From: UBA6107 sp964533735 | GTDB taxonomy: Bacteria > Chloroflexota > Anaerolineae > Anaerolineales > Anaerolineaceae | Length of the DNA stretch: 64,000 nt | Reading direction: 5' to 3' | NCBI GenBank assembly: GCA_964533735.1 | Contig: CAZHMD010000013.1 | Location: 1 to 64,000 of the forward strand | Shown here: positions 14,909 to 23,671 of the stretch, piece after piece | Position numbering within the stretch: the first letter of the stretch is position 1 | Layout: every line of letters begins with the position of its first letter | Position numbers and translations under genes: made by a program | The notes under the pieces: generated by a model | The model's database searches: none | Seen by the model: the letters and a program-made list of their open reading frames with translations, nothing else | Told to the model about the DNA's origin: nothing

Positions 14909-17695
14909 CTACAACAACCCCAGTTTGCGGGCTCGGGCAACTGCCTCAGTACGGTTGCGGACATTCAGCTTATTGAAAATGTGGTGAATATGGCTTTTAA
15001 CGGTTCCAATCGTGATCACAAATCGTTCTGCGATGACCTGATTGGTTGCTCCCGTGGCGATCATCTTCAACACTTCAATTTCACGCTGGCTAAGTGGCTC
15101 TACTAATTCCTCCCCTGGTATATCTTCATAGATAATTCCCTGTGGAGTGGTGCTTGAAGTCACACCGCTTCCCCACCGTCTCGATCTCCGGATTGCAGCC
15201 AATACCGACCTGAGATAATCCGAACTGCCGCCTTGCTGCACTGCAACATGAATGAGGTCATCTAGAATTGAGCTTTGATCAAAAATACGCACAAATCCTC
15301 TTGGGCGGCAGAGGGCTACAGCCTGGTTCAAGGTTGTCAACGCGGTTCCAGTCTGACCTTGTTGGTGAAACATCTGAGCCTGGACCAAGGTTAACTCAAT
15401 TTCTCTCCCCACCAGCCCCTTGTCCTTAGCCGATCGCATGTGCGAATCAAGGTACGGCTGAATAGCCTGAGGCTGGTTCAGCAGGATCTGCATCCGCATC
15501 CAATTCAGGTTGGCTTGATAAAAAGCTTCTGCTGCACCAACCGGGCCTAAACCAAAAATCGGAAGTGAATCACCCAAAGCAGTGTGGTAAAAATGCAGCC
15601 AATCCCTGCCAGCCTCCAGCGCACTGACCTCCTCAGGGTTGGAGCGCAGCCTTGCAAGCACCCGAAAACCCTGTGTGATGAGCTGGATATCCGGCCACAA
15701 GGTGTGCAGCCGATCAAAGCAGGACATAGCCTCATCCAGGCGGCCTTGGATTTCATACACACGGGCCAGGGCAAGGAATGAAGTCATCAGGTAATACGGA
15801 TTCATCCCCCAACCCATCCGGTCTATTCCATGGAGCAATTTTTGTTCAGCCTCATCCATGTGGTCCTGTTCCAGCAGGACACACCCCTCGGCAACCTCCA
15901 AACTACCCAATGCGGGCAAATCTAACCCCGATTGATTTGAGAGTATGGTGAATTCCGCCTGTCCGGACTGGCAAATTTCCAAAGAGTCAGTTAGGCGACC
16001 CTGGCTGAATGCCAGGCGGGCGAGGTGAAAGGTAGCTTCAACCATCCCAAAGAATAAGCCAGACTGTAATGCAAGCGGCCGCGCTTCTTCAAAGATCTTT
16101 TTCGCCTCCTCAGGGCAGTTAAGAGCCAGATGGGCGTACCCGGCTATCCATAACCAGGGAAACCGACCCGAATCTCCCGGTGGGTAACCAGTCAGGTACG
16201 ATTGTGACAAAACCAGCAGCTTATTCGCATCCACCTGATGGTCTGGGATCATTGCCAGGAAGGTATGGACAACTGCAGTAAATTCGTAGACCCCGATTGC
16301 CTCCTCTGGGGCATCAAGATTTTCCATCGCCAGGCTCGCAAGATGTAAGCGTGCCTCCACCAGGTTGCGATATTTGGCCTGAAACCGGTACGCCAACGCA
16401 AATGCCTGGAAGATACAAAGCATGGGGCGCTTACCCATAACGGTTTCGGGGAATGAAGAACACCACTCATTAATCGTGGCAATATCACTATTAATTATCA
16501 GTGTGAAGCTGTGTTGTTCAACAAAGGCCGCAGCAAAAGACCAATCCCCTGAACGAAACGCATGATAGGCTCCTTCGTAGAGCAAACCATGGGCAGCAAA
16601 CCATTTTGCAGCCGATCGATGCAGATCCAGTGCACGCGCTGATTGGGAGATAGTCAACCATGTACGCAGAAAGTCTCGAAACAGATGGTGATACCTGTAC
16701 CAGGTCGTGCCATCCTCACTGGGCTCTCCGCCATCCAATGCGACGATGAAAAGGTTAGCCTGTTCAAGCTGCACTAATATGCTGGCGCTGTTTTCGATTC
16801 CCAGAATTGCATCACAGGCCGAGGCGTTCATTCGCTCAAAAATCGATGTCTCGAGCAGAAAAGATTGCACTTCTTCCGGCAATTGGTTGACCACTTCATT
16901 CAATAGAAACTCAGCTTGTTGTCGGCGACCACCGCTTAAGGAAAAGCCTGCATGATCATCAGGCGCATGGTTCGTGAGTGAAAGTGCTGCCAATTGTAAA
17001 CCGGCGGGCCAACCTTCCACCTGTTCGGCCAATCTGGTAATCAGCTCGTCCGGTAATTCGAGCTGCATTGAATCGCTCAAGAAAAGTTTGGTTTCTTTAT
17101 CGACAAAGCGAAGATCCGGAGCACGCAGTTCTGCTAATCGTCCACGTGCCCGCCAGCGAGACAGTGGAAGAGCAGGGTTCGACCGGCTTCCAATCGCAAT
17201 ATGGAAATTATCCGGGCGGTGGCTGATCAAGAACTCCACCGCCTTATGGATCACAGGTGTTCTTATCAGGTGATAGTCATCCAGCACCAGAACAATTTGA
17301 TGGTCTGTGTTACAAAGTGAATTGATTACGGTGGGAAGAAGTGTGAGCAAATCCGTGTCCGTCGAAGCACGCAGCATCTGATGAACTGACGCCAGCCCAC
17401 TGCCTGTACCTAGTGCCTGTTCCAGGCTGGCAACCAAATATGTACCGAAGGTAATCGGATTATTGTCGCTTTCATCTAATGAATACCAGGACACTTTTAT
17501 ACCTGCCTGATTCAGCTGGCGTGTCCAATCGATTAACAAGGTAGTCTTCCCATAACCGGCAGGAGCGCACACCAACGTCAGATCCACATTGGGTTCCAGG
17601 GTAAGTTTTTGCAGCAATCGGTCACGCCATATGGTTTTTGACCGCGTTGCAGGCGGACGGAGTTTCGTTAAGATCAGCGAGCTGATTAGTTCCAT
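14909..17695 (-). CDS. MalT-like STAND/LuxR transcriptional regulator 1
   Basis: 928 residues, the size of MalT-family regulators. An N-terminal P-loop NTPase has Walker A APAGYGKTTLL (Lys50) and Walker B IVLVLDDYHLI; then a winged-helix part and a long helical TPR-like region (about 400-820); the C-terminus is a LuxR domain (LSQREIEVLKMIATGATNQV). In MalT an inducer and ATP drive oligomerisation and DNA binding; here the inducer is unknown. The start lies ten bases after a minus-strand TACAAT, giving a very short leader. It diverges from a flavodoxin and membrane-protein operon, the obvious candidate targets. Confidence 0.9.
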   Translation of the reverse strand: MELISSLILTKLRPPATRSKTIWRDRLLQKLTLEPNVDLTLVCAPAGYGKTTLLIDWTRQLNQAGIKVSWYSLDESDNNPITFGTYLVASLEQALGTGSGLASVHQMLRASTDTDLLTLLPTVINSLCNTDHQIVLVLDDYHLIRTPVIHKAVEFLISHRPDNFHIAIGSRSNPALPLSRWRARGRLAELRAPDLRFVDKETKLFLSDSMQLELPDELITRLAEQVEGWPAGLQLAALSLTNHAPDDHAGFSLSGGRRQQAEFLLNEVVNQLPEEVQSFLLETSIFERMNASACDAILGIENSASILVQLEQANLFIVALDGGEPSEDGTTWYRYHHLFRDFLRTWLTISQSARALDLHRSAAKWFAAHGLLYEGAYHAFRSGDWSFAAAFVEQHSFTLIINSDIATINEWCSSFPETVMGKRPMLCIFQAFALAYRFQAKYRNLVEARLHLASLAMENLDAPEEAIGVYEFTAVVHTFLAMIPDHQVDANKLLVLSQSYLTGYPPGDSGRFPWLWIAGYAHLALNCPEEAKKIFEEARPLALQSGLFFGMVEATFHLARLAFSQGRLTDSLEICQSGQAEFTILSNQSGLDLPALGSLEVAEGCVLLEQDHMDEAEQKLLHGIDRMGWGMNPYYLMTSFLALARVYEIQGRLDEAMSCFDRLHTLWPDIQLITQGFRVLARLRSNPEEVSALEAGRDWLHFYHTALGDSLPIFGLGPVGAAEAFYQANLNWMRMQILLNQPQAIQPYLDSHMRSAKDKGLVGREIELTLVQAQMFHQQGQTGTALTTLNQAVALCRPRGFVRIFDQSSILDDLIHVAVQQGGSSDYLRSVLAAIRRSRRWGSGVTSSTTPQGIIYEDIPGEELVEPLSQREIEVLKMIATGATNQVIAERFVITIGTVKSHIHHIFNKLNVRNRTEAVARARKLGLL

Positions 17696-17831
17696 AATCA
17701 GATTTATTGTATAGCAGTATGCGCCAAGTATATACCCATGAATCTAACTTTCGATAGGTGCGATCGACCGCTATCCAGGATACGATGTGGTCATCATCTG
17801 TATAAAACATATTCAAGAAAGGGATATAAAA

Positions 17832-18380
17832 ATGGAAGAAAGAAACATACTGGTCGCTTATACAACCATGAGTGGTTCAACTCAGGAAATCGCTGATTTT
17901 GTGGCTAATGAACTCACCCATCTGGGGCAGCACGTAGTTTTGCGTCCGTGCAGTGAAATTAATGATCTCAAAGCATTCAGCGGTGTCGTACTCGGCGCAC
18001 CGATTTACATGTTCCACCTTCACAAAGACGCACAACGTTTTTTACAGCGCCATCAAAAGAGTCTGGCTGATTTGCCTATCGCCGTATTTGCCGGCGGACC
18101 TTATGGACCCAATGTTGCGCAGGATGCCCTTGAGGTTCGAAAAAACCTGGATAATGAGTTGGCAAAATTCGGCTGGTTGAAACCTGTCAGCGTTCAATTG
18201 GTTGGCGGACGGTTTGACCCAGCTCGCCTGCGTTTTCCATATAACCTGATCCCAGCCCTAAAGCAAGCCCCTGCCAGTGACGCCCGCAATTGGGAGGAAA
18301 TCCGCGCTTGGGTCAGTAACCTACCCGTCCTGTTTATGCATCCAATTTCACAATCTCTGGTCTGCGAAAGGAGCCTGTGA
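17832..18380 (+). CDS. Flavodoxin-domain protein (HemG-like)
   Basis: 182 residues. The start ILVAYTTMSGSTQEIADFV contains the FMN phosphate-binding loop (TTMSGSTQ); VVLGAPIYMFHLHKDAQRFL and AVFAGGPYGPN are the two other FMN-contacting segments of the flavodoxin fold. The layout is that of menaquinone-dependent protoporphyrinogen dehydrogenase-like (HemG-type) proteins, but no haem gene is nearby, so an electron-transfer or stress role is equally possible. AAGGG precedes the ATG used. The stop overlaps the next start by one base, so the pair is translationally coupled. It faces the MalT-like regulator across a 136-bp gap. Confidence 0.8.
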   Translation: MEERNILVAYTTMSGSTQEIADFVANELTHLGQHVVLRPCSEINDLKAFSGVVLGAPIYMFHLHKDAQRFLQRHQKSLADLPIAVFAGGPYGPNVAQDALEVRKNLDNELAKFGWLKPVSVQLVGGRFDPARLRFPYNLIPALKQAPASDARNWEEIRAWVSNLPVLFMHPISQSLVCERSL

Positions 18381-19015
18381 TGAAGAGCGCACGGTTTCAA
18401 TTTGTTGCAATCATGGGCGCCATCATGGGGGCAGCCGGCATCGAGCACGGAGTGGGCGAATTTCTGCAGGGTAACATTGCGCCAGATGGATTAATGATCC
18501 AATCCTGGCCAGATTCCGCTTTCTTTCAGAGCCTGGGTGGCGAGCCAGCCCTGACCATCTTGCCTAATTTACGACTGACCGGTCTCCTGGCAATTGGATT
18601 TTCACTGTTGTACGCTATCTGGGCGATTTATTTTGCTCAGAGTAAGCACAACAGGTGGATCTTGATGTTGCTGGCCATTCCAATGCTGTTGTTTGGTGGC
18701 GGGATCTTTCCCCCCATTCTGGGGTTGTTGATAGGCGCTGCTGCTTCTGCGTTCAGGTCTCCTGTACGTCAAAAATCAATCGGTGGGGTAGGGCGGTTCC
18801 TCGGTCTGTCTTGGGGGTGGATCCTGGCGGTTTGTTGTTTATCCTGGCTGGCTTTGTTTCCCGGCGTTGCTGTCCTGAATTACTTCTTCGGGGTTGACTC
18901 AGTGCCTTTCACGCTGGCAATGATAATCACTGCTTTTCTATTTCTATTTATCGCTTATCGGAGCAGCATTCAGCATGATCGATTAATGCTCACGCGTCTG
19001 AACAACCAGAAGTGA
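18380..19015 (+). CDS. Multi-span membrane protein of unknown function
   Basis: 211 residues with five or six hydrophobic helices and short loops, ending in a basic tail. No catalytic motif was seen. GGAG seven bases before the ATG lies inside the end of the flavodoxin gene, so both are one operon. An alternative GTG start is three bases upstream. The link to a flavodoxin and a MalT-like regulator suggests a redox or stress response at the membrane, but no activity can be assigned. Confidence 0.7.
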   Translation: MKSARFQFVAIMGAIMGAAGIEHGVGEFLQGNIAPDGLMIQSWPDSAFFQSLGGEPALTILPNLRLTGLLAIGFSLLYAIWAIYFAQSKHNRWILMLLAIPMLLFGGGIFPPILGLLIGAAASAFRSPVRQKSIGGVGRFLGLSWGWILAVCCLSWLALFPGVAVLNYFFGVDSVPFTLAMIITAFLFLFIAYRSSIQHDRLMLTRLNNQK

Positions 19016-19422
19016 ATTAGGTAAGAAGTGTTCACCATTGTCGTGCCACACCTGCATAATTTATAAATTGGTTACCCGATAATTATTGATCCGTTGCCAA
19101 AAAAACCCATAAAACTTGCCAATTTGGCAAGTTTTGGCCTTTAAATTCGCCAAACAGGCAAGTATTATTTTCCAGCATTTGTGCAACAATTATTATATAT
19201 ACTTTTTGTTGCCCCTTAACAACGTATCTACCTTGCCAGGTTCGGATTGAATCTTTTTTTAAACTCGAACTCTCATTGATTCGATTTGAGCACTGGAATC
19301 TTTTCGTTACTGAGGAACGAGTTCTTTAAACCAATACAATTGAATTAATTGTTCCCAGTTCCGGAACAAATAACAATTCAACTGTTTTCCAGCGTTCAAA
19401 TTTGAATGGTCATTTCTCTGAA
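19016..19422. other. Palindrome-rich intergenic region
   Basis: About 400 bp without a convincing gene, between the ends of two convergent transcripts. It is AT-rich and contains several inverted repeats: a 25-bp perfect palindrome (separate entry), a partial copy around 19145-19165 with GCCAAACAGGCAAG, a TTGTTCC/GGAACAA pair at 19349-19369 and GAACGAGTTC near 19316. It may be an eroded element, a terminator zone or a protein-binding region. Confidence 0.5.
19111..19135. repeat. 25-bp perfect palindrome
   Basis: Arms AAAACTTGCCAA and TTGGCAAGTTTT around one central T. With no loop it would be a poor RNA hairpin but a good dimeric protein site; as RNA with a small loop and the following TTTT it could also end the operon upstream. 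Confidence 0.6.
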
Positions 19423-20874
19423 TCAGAACGGTCCGAGCTGGATACGGTTGCCCAGCCACAGGAAGAACACGATCACTGGGATCACCAGCAGCCACAGCTT
19501 CCAGGTGAAGCGCATCCATTTGGCGTAGCCCACGGAGGCGATGCCGAGGGTGATCAGCAGCACCGGGTTGGTGGGGTAAGCCATGTTGGAAAAGCCATCC
19601 CCGAAGCAGTAAGCCAGCACGGTGAGCTGGCGCGTCACCCCCACCAGGTCTGCCAGCGGCAGCAGGATGGGCATGAGCAGCACCGCCTTGGCGCCCGCTG
19701 AGCCGATGAAGAACTCGATGATCAGCGCCAGCAGGAAGATGAGCAGCACCGCGGTGAACGGGGACGCCGCCTGCAGCCCACCGGCAGCACCGTGCAGAAT
19801 GGTATCCATCACCTGGCCGGAAGTGACGATGTGCTTGATGCTGGCAGACATCAGCAGCAGGGGGATGCCGGGAGCCAGTCCGCCGATGCCTTCGAGCAGG
19901 GCTTTGCCAATGACTTTGCCGCCCGCACCTGAAACAAAACCGGCCGCCAGCCCGCCGGCGAAGAAGAGGATGCCCACCAGCGGCAGCGCGTAATCCGAGA
20001 GGAACGGCACGAATGGGCTACTGAGTAGAACTGCCACGATCAGGAGCAGGAAAGCACCAAAGACCAGGGCGGCTTTTCCAAGGCGTCCGCCGGCAGAGTG
20101 CAGGGAATCCAGGTCGAGCGCGCTGTAACGCTCGCGGTCTGCCTGGCTCTCCTTGAAGACCAGTGAATCCTCGGGGTTGCGGTCGATCTTGCGCGCGTAG
20201 CTCACCAGGAACCACGCCAGCAGGGCGTAGATGACCAGGAAGATGGGGATGCGGAAGAGACCGCCGGTGAAGAGCGGCAGCCCGGCCAGTTTTTGCGCCA
20301 CCCCGATGGTGAAGGGGTTGGTGATTGCGGCTGAGAAGCCCATGTTGGTGGCCAGGATGCTCATGCCGAGGCCCACCAGCGCGTCCCAGCCGAGGGAGTA
20401 ACTCAGGGCGATCATCAGCGGCACCAGCGGCACGATCTCTTCAAAGAGCCCGAGGAAGGCGCCCAGCGACATGAAGAAGAAGGAGATGACGAGGAGCAGC
20501 AGGTACTTGCGTTTGCCGAAGCGCTTAACGATCGAAGCCAGGGCTGAGCGCAGGATGCCGCTTTTATCGAGGACGGCAAATGCGCCGCCGACCAGCAGGA
20601 TGAAGATGATGATGGCAATGAGCACCATGGCGTCATCCCCCCACAACACCTCCACCGGGGCAGTGACCCAGCGCCACACGGGATAATCCGGGCGGTCGAC
20701 CACCTGGTAGGAATCCGGCAGTATGACCGTGCGTTCATCAAACACCTGGCGCTCGTACAACCCGGCAGGCAGTACGCGCGTGAGCACCCCAGCCACGAGC
20801 ATCAGGAATAACAGGATCAACGCGGATTGGATGAAAGCTTTCTTGCTGATCTGCGCGCCGGCTTTTTGGTCCAT
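19423..20874 (-). CDS. yfcC: YfcC-family membrane transporter
   Basis: 483 residues with about 12 hydrophobic segments, no signal peptide. The pattern LTRVLPAGLYER near residue 35, GAFAVLDKSGILR, SLGAFLGLFEEIVPLVPL and NMGFSAAITNPFTIGVAQKL matches the YfcC/DcuC-like branch of the IT superfamily. Members exchange or import carboxylates or amino acids; substrates are mostly inferred. The two internal repeats each carry an NPxT-like hairpin (ITNPF and YPTNPVLL), expected at the transport site. It is alone on its strand, with no metabolic gene beside it to suggest a substrate. Confidence 0.85.
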   Translation of the reverse strand: MDQKAGAQISKKAFIQSALILLFLMLVAGVLTRVLPAGLYERQVFDERTVILPDSYQVVDRPDYPVWRWVTAPVEVLWGDDAMVLIAIIIFILLVGGAFAVLDKSGILRSALASIVKRFGKRKYLLLLVISFFFMSLGAFLGLFEEIVPLVPLMIALSYSLGWDALVGLGMSILATNMGFSAAITNPFTIGVAQKLAGLPLFTGGLFRIPIFLVIYALLAWFLVSYARKIDRNPEDSLVFKESQADRERYSALDLDSLHSAGGRLGKAALVFGAFLLLIVAVLLSSPFVPFLSDYALPLVGILFFAGGLAAGFVSGAGGKVIGKALLEGIGGLAPGIPLLLMSASIKHIVTSGQVMDTILHGAAGGLQAASPFTAVLLIFLLALIIEFFIGSAGAKAVLLMPILLPLADLVGVTRQLTVLAYCFGDGFSNMAYPTNPVLLITLGIASVGYAKWMRFTWKLWLLVIPVIVFFLWLGNRIQLGPF

Positions 20875-21023
20875 GGTTTCCTCGATGTCAAACGGAATGA
20901 GCTTAGTGTACGAAAGGCGCGGGTAAAAGTCAATTCACAAATCTCTTGCCTTGAAAGTCCTGCAATGCCACTTGTTCTTGGTAAAATGAACACCAATGCA
21001 TCACTCCAGGGAGAAACCATCTT

Positions 21024-21749
21024 TTGATCTCAACTGAAGAACCCGGCACCATCCAGTTTGGCAGCCGCAACGTTACCTACACCCTCAAGGTGTCCACGCG
21101 GGCGCGTCAATTGCGGGTGACCATTGCCAATGGGCAGATGAGCGTCACCGTTCCGCGCGGACTGCGCCGGGGCAACGTGGAACGCTTTCTGCAGGAGCAT
21201 GCGCAGTGGATCCTCGCCAAGCTGGACCAGCCCGCCAAGCGCAAAGCGGCCCCCGCGCTGCCGAAGGATGTCATACTTGTCCAGGGGGTCCCCACGCGCA
21301 TGGAGCGGGTGGAGGAGACGACGCGCAAGGCACGGGCAAGGGTGGAATTGGGGAAAGACCGCCTGGTGGTGCGTGTGCCGGCAGGCTCGCGAATTCACAC
21401 CCTCACCTACGTGGAAGAGTGGCTGCGGGAGCAAGCGCGGGGAGTGATCGCCAATGTGGTAAAAGCTCAAGCCGCCCGCATGAACGCCCGTCCGAAAAGC
21501 CTGACCATCCGCGACCAGCGCACACGCTGGGGCAGCTGCTCCACACGCGGCACGCTATCCTTCAACTGGCGCCTGGTGATGGCACCGCCGGCAGTAATGG
21601 AGTACGTTGTCATTCACGAACTGGCGCATCTCTTCCAGCCCAACCATTCAAAAGATTTCTGGGCGGTGGTGGCGCGTTACGCCCCGGATTATAAACTTCA
21701 CAGAACCTGGCTGCGCAAGAACGCCAGCCTGCTGCGACCGCAATCCTGA
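21024..21749 (+). CDS. YgjP-like (DUF45) zinc metallopeptidase
   Basis: 241 residues. The C-terminal part has the zinc site HELAHLFQPNHSKDFW: HELAH binds zinc and the later His is the likely third ligand. TIRDQRTRWGSCSTRGTLSFNW is the SprT/YgjP family block before the zinc site. The cellular substrate of these proteins is not known. The only workable start is a TTG about ten bases after AGGGAG; no ATG lies upstream in frame. It begins a plus-strand group with the next two genes. Confidence 0.85.
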   Translation: MISTEEPGTIQFGSRNVTYTLKVSTRARQLRVTIANGQMSVTVPRGLRRGNVERFLQEHAQWILAKLDQPAKRKAAPALPKDVILVQGVPTRMERVEETTRKARARVELGKDRLVVRVPAGSRIHTLTYVEEWLREQARGVIANVVKAQAARMNARPKSLTIRDQRTRWGSCSTRGTLSFNWRLVMAPPAVMEYVVIHELAHLFQPNHSKDFWAVVARYAPDYKLHRTWLRKNASLLRPQS

Positions 21750-21784
21750 GCAACTGATACAATAAAGTTTAAAGGAACTCTTAC

Positions 21785-22810
21785 TTGGAAATCACCCTCA
21801 GCACCGAATTTTCAGAGTCAATGGAACAGGTGTGGAACGACCTGCTGGACAGGTCGAACCCGCATGTGCCGTTCCTGCGCTTTGAGTACCTGCAAGCCTG
21901 GTGGCAGCACCGCGGCGGTGGGGAGTGGCCGCAGGAGGCGCAATTGGCGATCCTGCTCGGGCACAAAGACGGCGTGCTTGCCGGCATCGCGCCCTGCTTC
22001 ACCGCCGAACACGAGGGTGAAAAACGCCTGCTCCTGCTCGGCAGCATTGAGATCAGTGATTACCTTGACCTCATCTCGCAGGAAGCTGACCGGGTGGATT
22101 TTGTGCGCTCACTGGTGGCATATCTTGAAGGATGTCCCGCAGAACTTGGTCCTGTAAAGGCAATCGATCTTTATAACATTCTGGACGATTCTCCCACCAT
22201 CCGTGCATTCGAGGAGATTGACGCATCAAAAGAGCGCCTGAAGGTCGAGCAGCTGCAGCATTCGCCGTACATCAAGCTGCCGGGGGATTGGGAGACTTAT
22301 CTCTCGCAGATCGACTCGAAGCAGCGCCACGAGATCCGCCGCAAGATGCGCCGCGCCGCCGAAGCAGAGATCCCTGCCGAAGTGTATTTCTCCGCCGACA
22401 TTGAGACGTTGGATGCGGACATGGATATTTTCCTCGGCCTGATGGCCCAAGATGCAGATAAATGTACCTTCCTGACGCCGGCGATGCGCGAGCAGATGAA
22501 AGCCATCATCCGCGCCGGTTTCGGCATCGGCTGCCTGCAGCTGGTGTTCCTGAAAATTGGAGACGAGTTCGCCGCCGGATACCTCAACGCAGATTACCTC
22601 GACCGCATCTGGGTGTATAACTCCGGGATCGACACGCGCTTCATGTCCTACTCGCCCGGCTGGGTGCTGCTGGGGCATTTGCTTAAGTGGGCCAACGAGA
22701 ACGGGCGCGAGGAATTCGACTTCATGCGCGGCAATGAGGATTACAAGTACAAGTTCGGCGCGATTGACAGGTTTGTAATGCGGGTGACGCTGGCTTTAAC
22801 AGGGAGATGA
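21785..22810 (+). CDS. GNAT-fold acyltransferase (CelD/BcsL type)
   Basis: 341 residues with two GNAT-like halves. WNDLLDRSNPHVPFLRFEYLQAWW at the start and ETYLSQIDSKQRHEIRRKMRRA in the middle are the pattern of the Acetyltransf_6/CelD family, related to FemAB aminoacyl transferases. The C-terminal part (QLVFLKIGDEFAAGYLNADY, FDFMRGNEDYKYKFGA) completes the fold. These proteins usually act in cell-envelope or polysaccharide decoration; the acceptor is unknown. It starts with TTG after AAAGGA and ends one base before the CPBP gene, so they are probably co-translated. Confidence 0.8.
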   Translation: MEITLSTEFSESMEQVWNDLLDRSNPHVPFLRFEYLQAWWQHRGGGEWPQEAQLAILLGHKDGVLAGIAPCFTAEHEGEKRLLLLGSIEISDYLDLISQEADRVDFVRSLVAYLEGCPAELGPVKAIDLYNILDDSPTIRAFEEIDASKERLKVEQLQHSPYIKLPGDWETYLSQIDSKQRHEIRRKMRRAAEAEIPAEVYFSADIETLDADMDIFLGLMAQDADKCTFLTPAMREQMKAIIRAGFGIGCLQLVFLKIGDEFAAGYLNADYLDRIWVYNSGIDTRFMSYSPGWVLLGHLLKWANENGREEFDFMRGNEDYKYKFGAIDRFVMRVTLALTGR

Positions 22811-22811
22811 G

Positions 22812-23573
22812 ATGGACGGGGTAAAGCAGCACACACCACTACAATCAATTCTTTTGCACCTGCTTCCGGGAGTCGTCGTCCTTTTTTCGATCCTGATCTT
22901 TTCCCAGCCCCTATATTCAAAATTACTGGGTATTGATGAGAGATTAAGCCCAGTCCTGGGGTTTCTCCTGGGGATACTATTTGGATTGTTGCCCGTTCAG
23001 CTTGGGCTCCTGTTGCTTGCCGGTAAAAATGAGACTGGAAAGTATTCGATCAGGAAAATCATAAAATATACCGAAAAAGGCACATTGAAAGACTATTTGG
23101 TCTTTGTACCGCTCCTCATCTTATATTTCCTGGTGATGTTCGTGGTAATCGCTCCCCTGATCCAGCCCGCCATAGTTAAAACATTTTTCTCCTGGTGGCC
23201 TGAGCAGTACAACTTTCAACTGCTGCTGCAAAACCCTGCAGCCTTAGCCGGTTATGGCGGAACAAAACTTCTCATGCCTGTTTATATTCTGCTGAGCTGC
23301 ATCTCAGGACCGTTCGTGGAAGAATTGTATTTTCGCGGCTATCTGCTTCCCAGGATGGAAAAATATGCCGGAAAATGGGCAGCATTGCTTAACACGGTGC
23401 TTTTTTCCGTTTATCACTTCTTTTCGCCGTGGGAAAACCTGATCAGGATAGCAGCCTCCTATCCATTGATCCATCTTGTCTGGAAAAAACGGAACATCCG
23501 GTTAAGTATGCTGGTTCACATGATTGTTAATACGGTTGGCGGAATCATCGCATTATTCATGATTCTGCGATAA
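22812..23573 (+). CDS. CPBP-family intramembrane protease
   Basis: 253 residues with about eight hydrophobic helices. The three CPBP (Abi/CAAX protease Rce1-like) motifs are in order: EELYFRGYL with the paired glutamates and arginine, FSVYHFF, and LVHMIVN with the last histidine. These are glutamate-dependent intramembrane proteases; bacterial ones serve in bacteriocin maturation or immunity, or have no known role. GGGAG lies just before the ATG, overlapping the end of the GNAT gene. A hairpin follows the stop codon. Confidence 0.85.
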   Translation: MDGVKQHTPLQSILLHLLPGVVVLFSILIFSQPLYSKLLGIDERLSPVLGFLLGILFGLLPVQLGLLLLAGKNETGKYSIRKIIKYTEKGTLKDYLVFVPLLILYFLVMFVVIAPLIQPAIVKTFFSWWPEQYNFQLLLQNPAALAGYGGTKLLMPVYILLSCISGPFVEELYFRGYLLPRMEKYAGKWAALLNTVLFSVYHFFSPWENLIRIAASYPLIHLVWKKRNIRLSMLVHMIVNTVGGIIALFMILR

Positions 23574-23644
23574 TTCGCGGATTATCTCCACTTCGCAATT
23601 ATCAATGAAGAGATGAAATTTGATAGATTGCGTATTAATAATAC

Positions 23645-23668
23645 AAAAGCCGGGCGAACCCGGCTTTA
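23645..23668. terminator. Bidirectional hairpin terminator
   Basis: AAAGCCGGG-CGAA-CCCGGCTTT is a perfect 9-bp stem with a tetraloop, between the convergent CPBP and M20 genes. The following T runs are short on both strands. Confidence 0.7.
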
Positions 23669-23671
23669 CCT

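Noticed and set aside
20827..21027. 66-codon plus-strand frame before the YgjP-like gene
   Set aside because: Overlaps the start of the transporter gene on the other strand, no domain, and ends inside the start region of the next gene.
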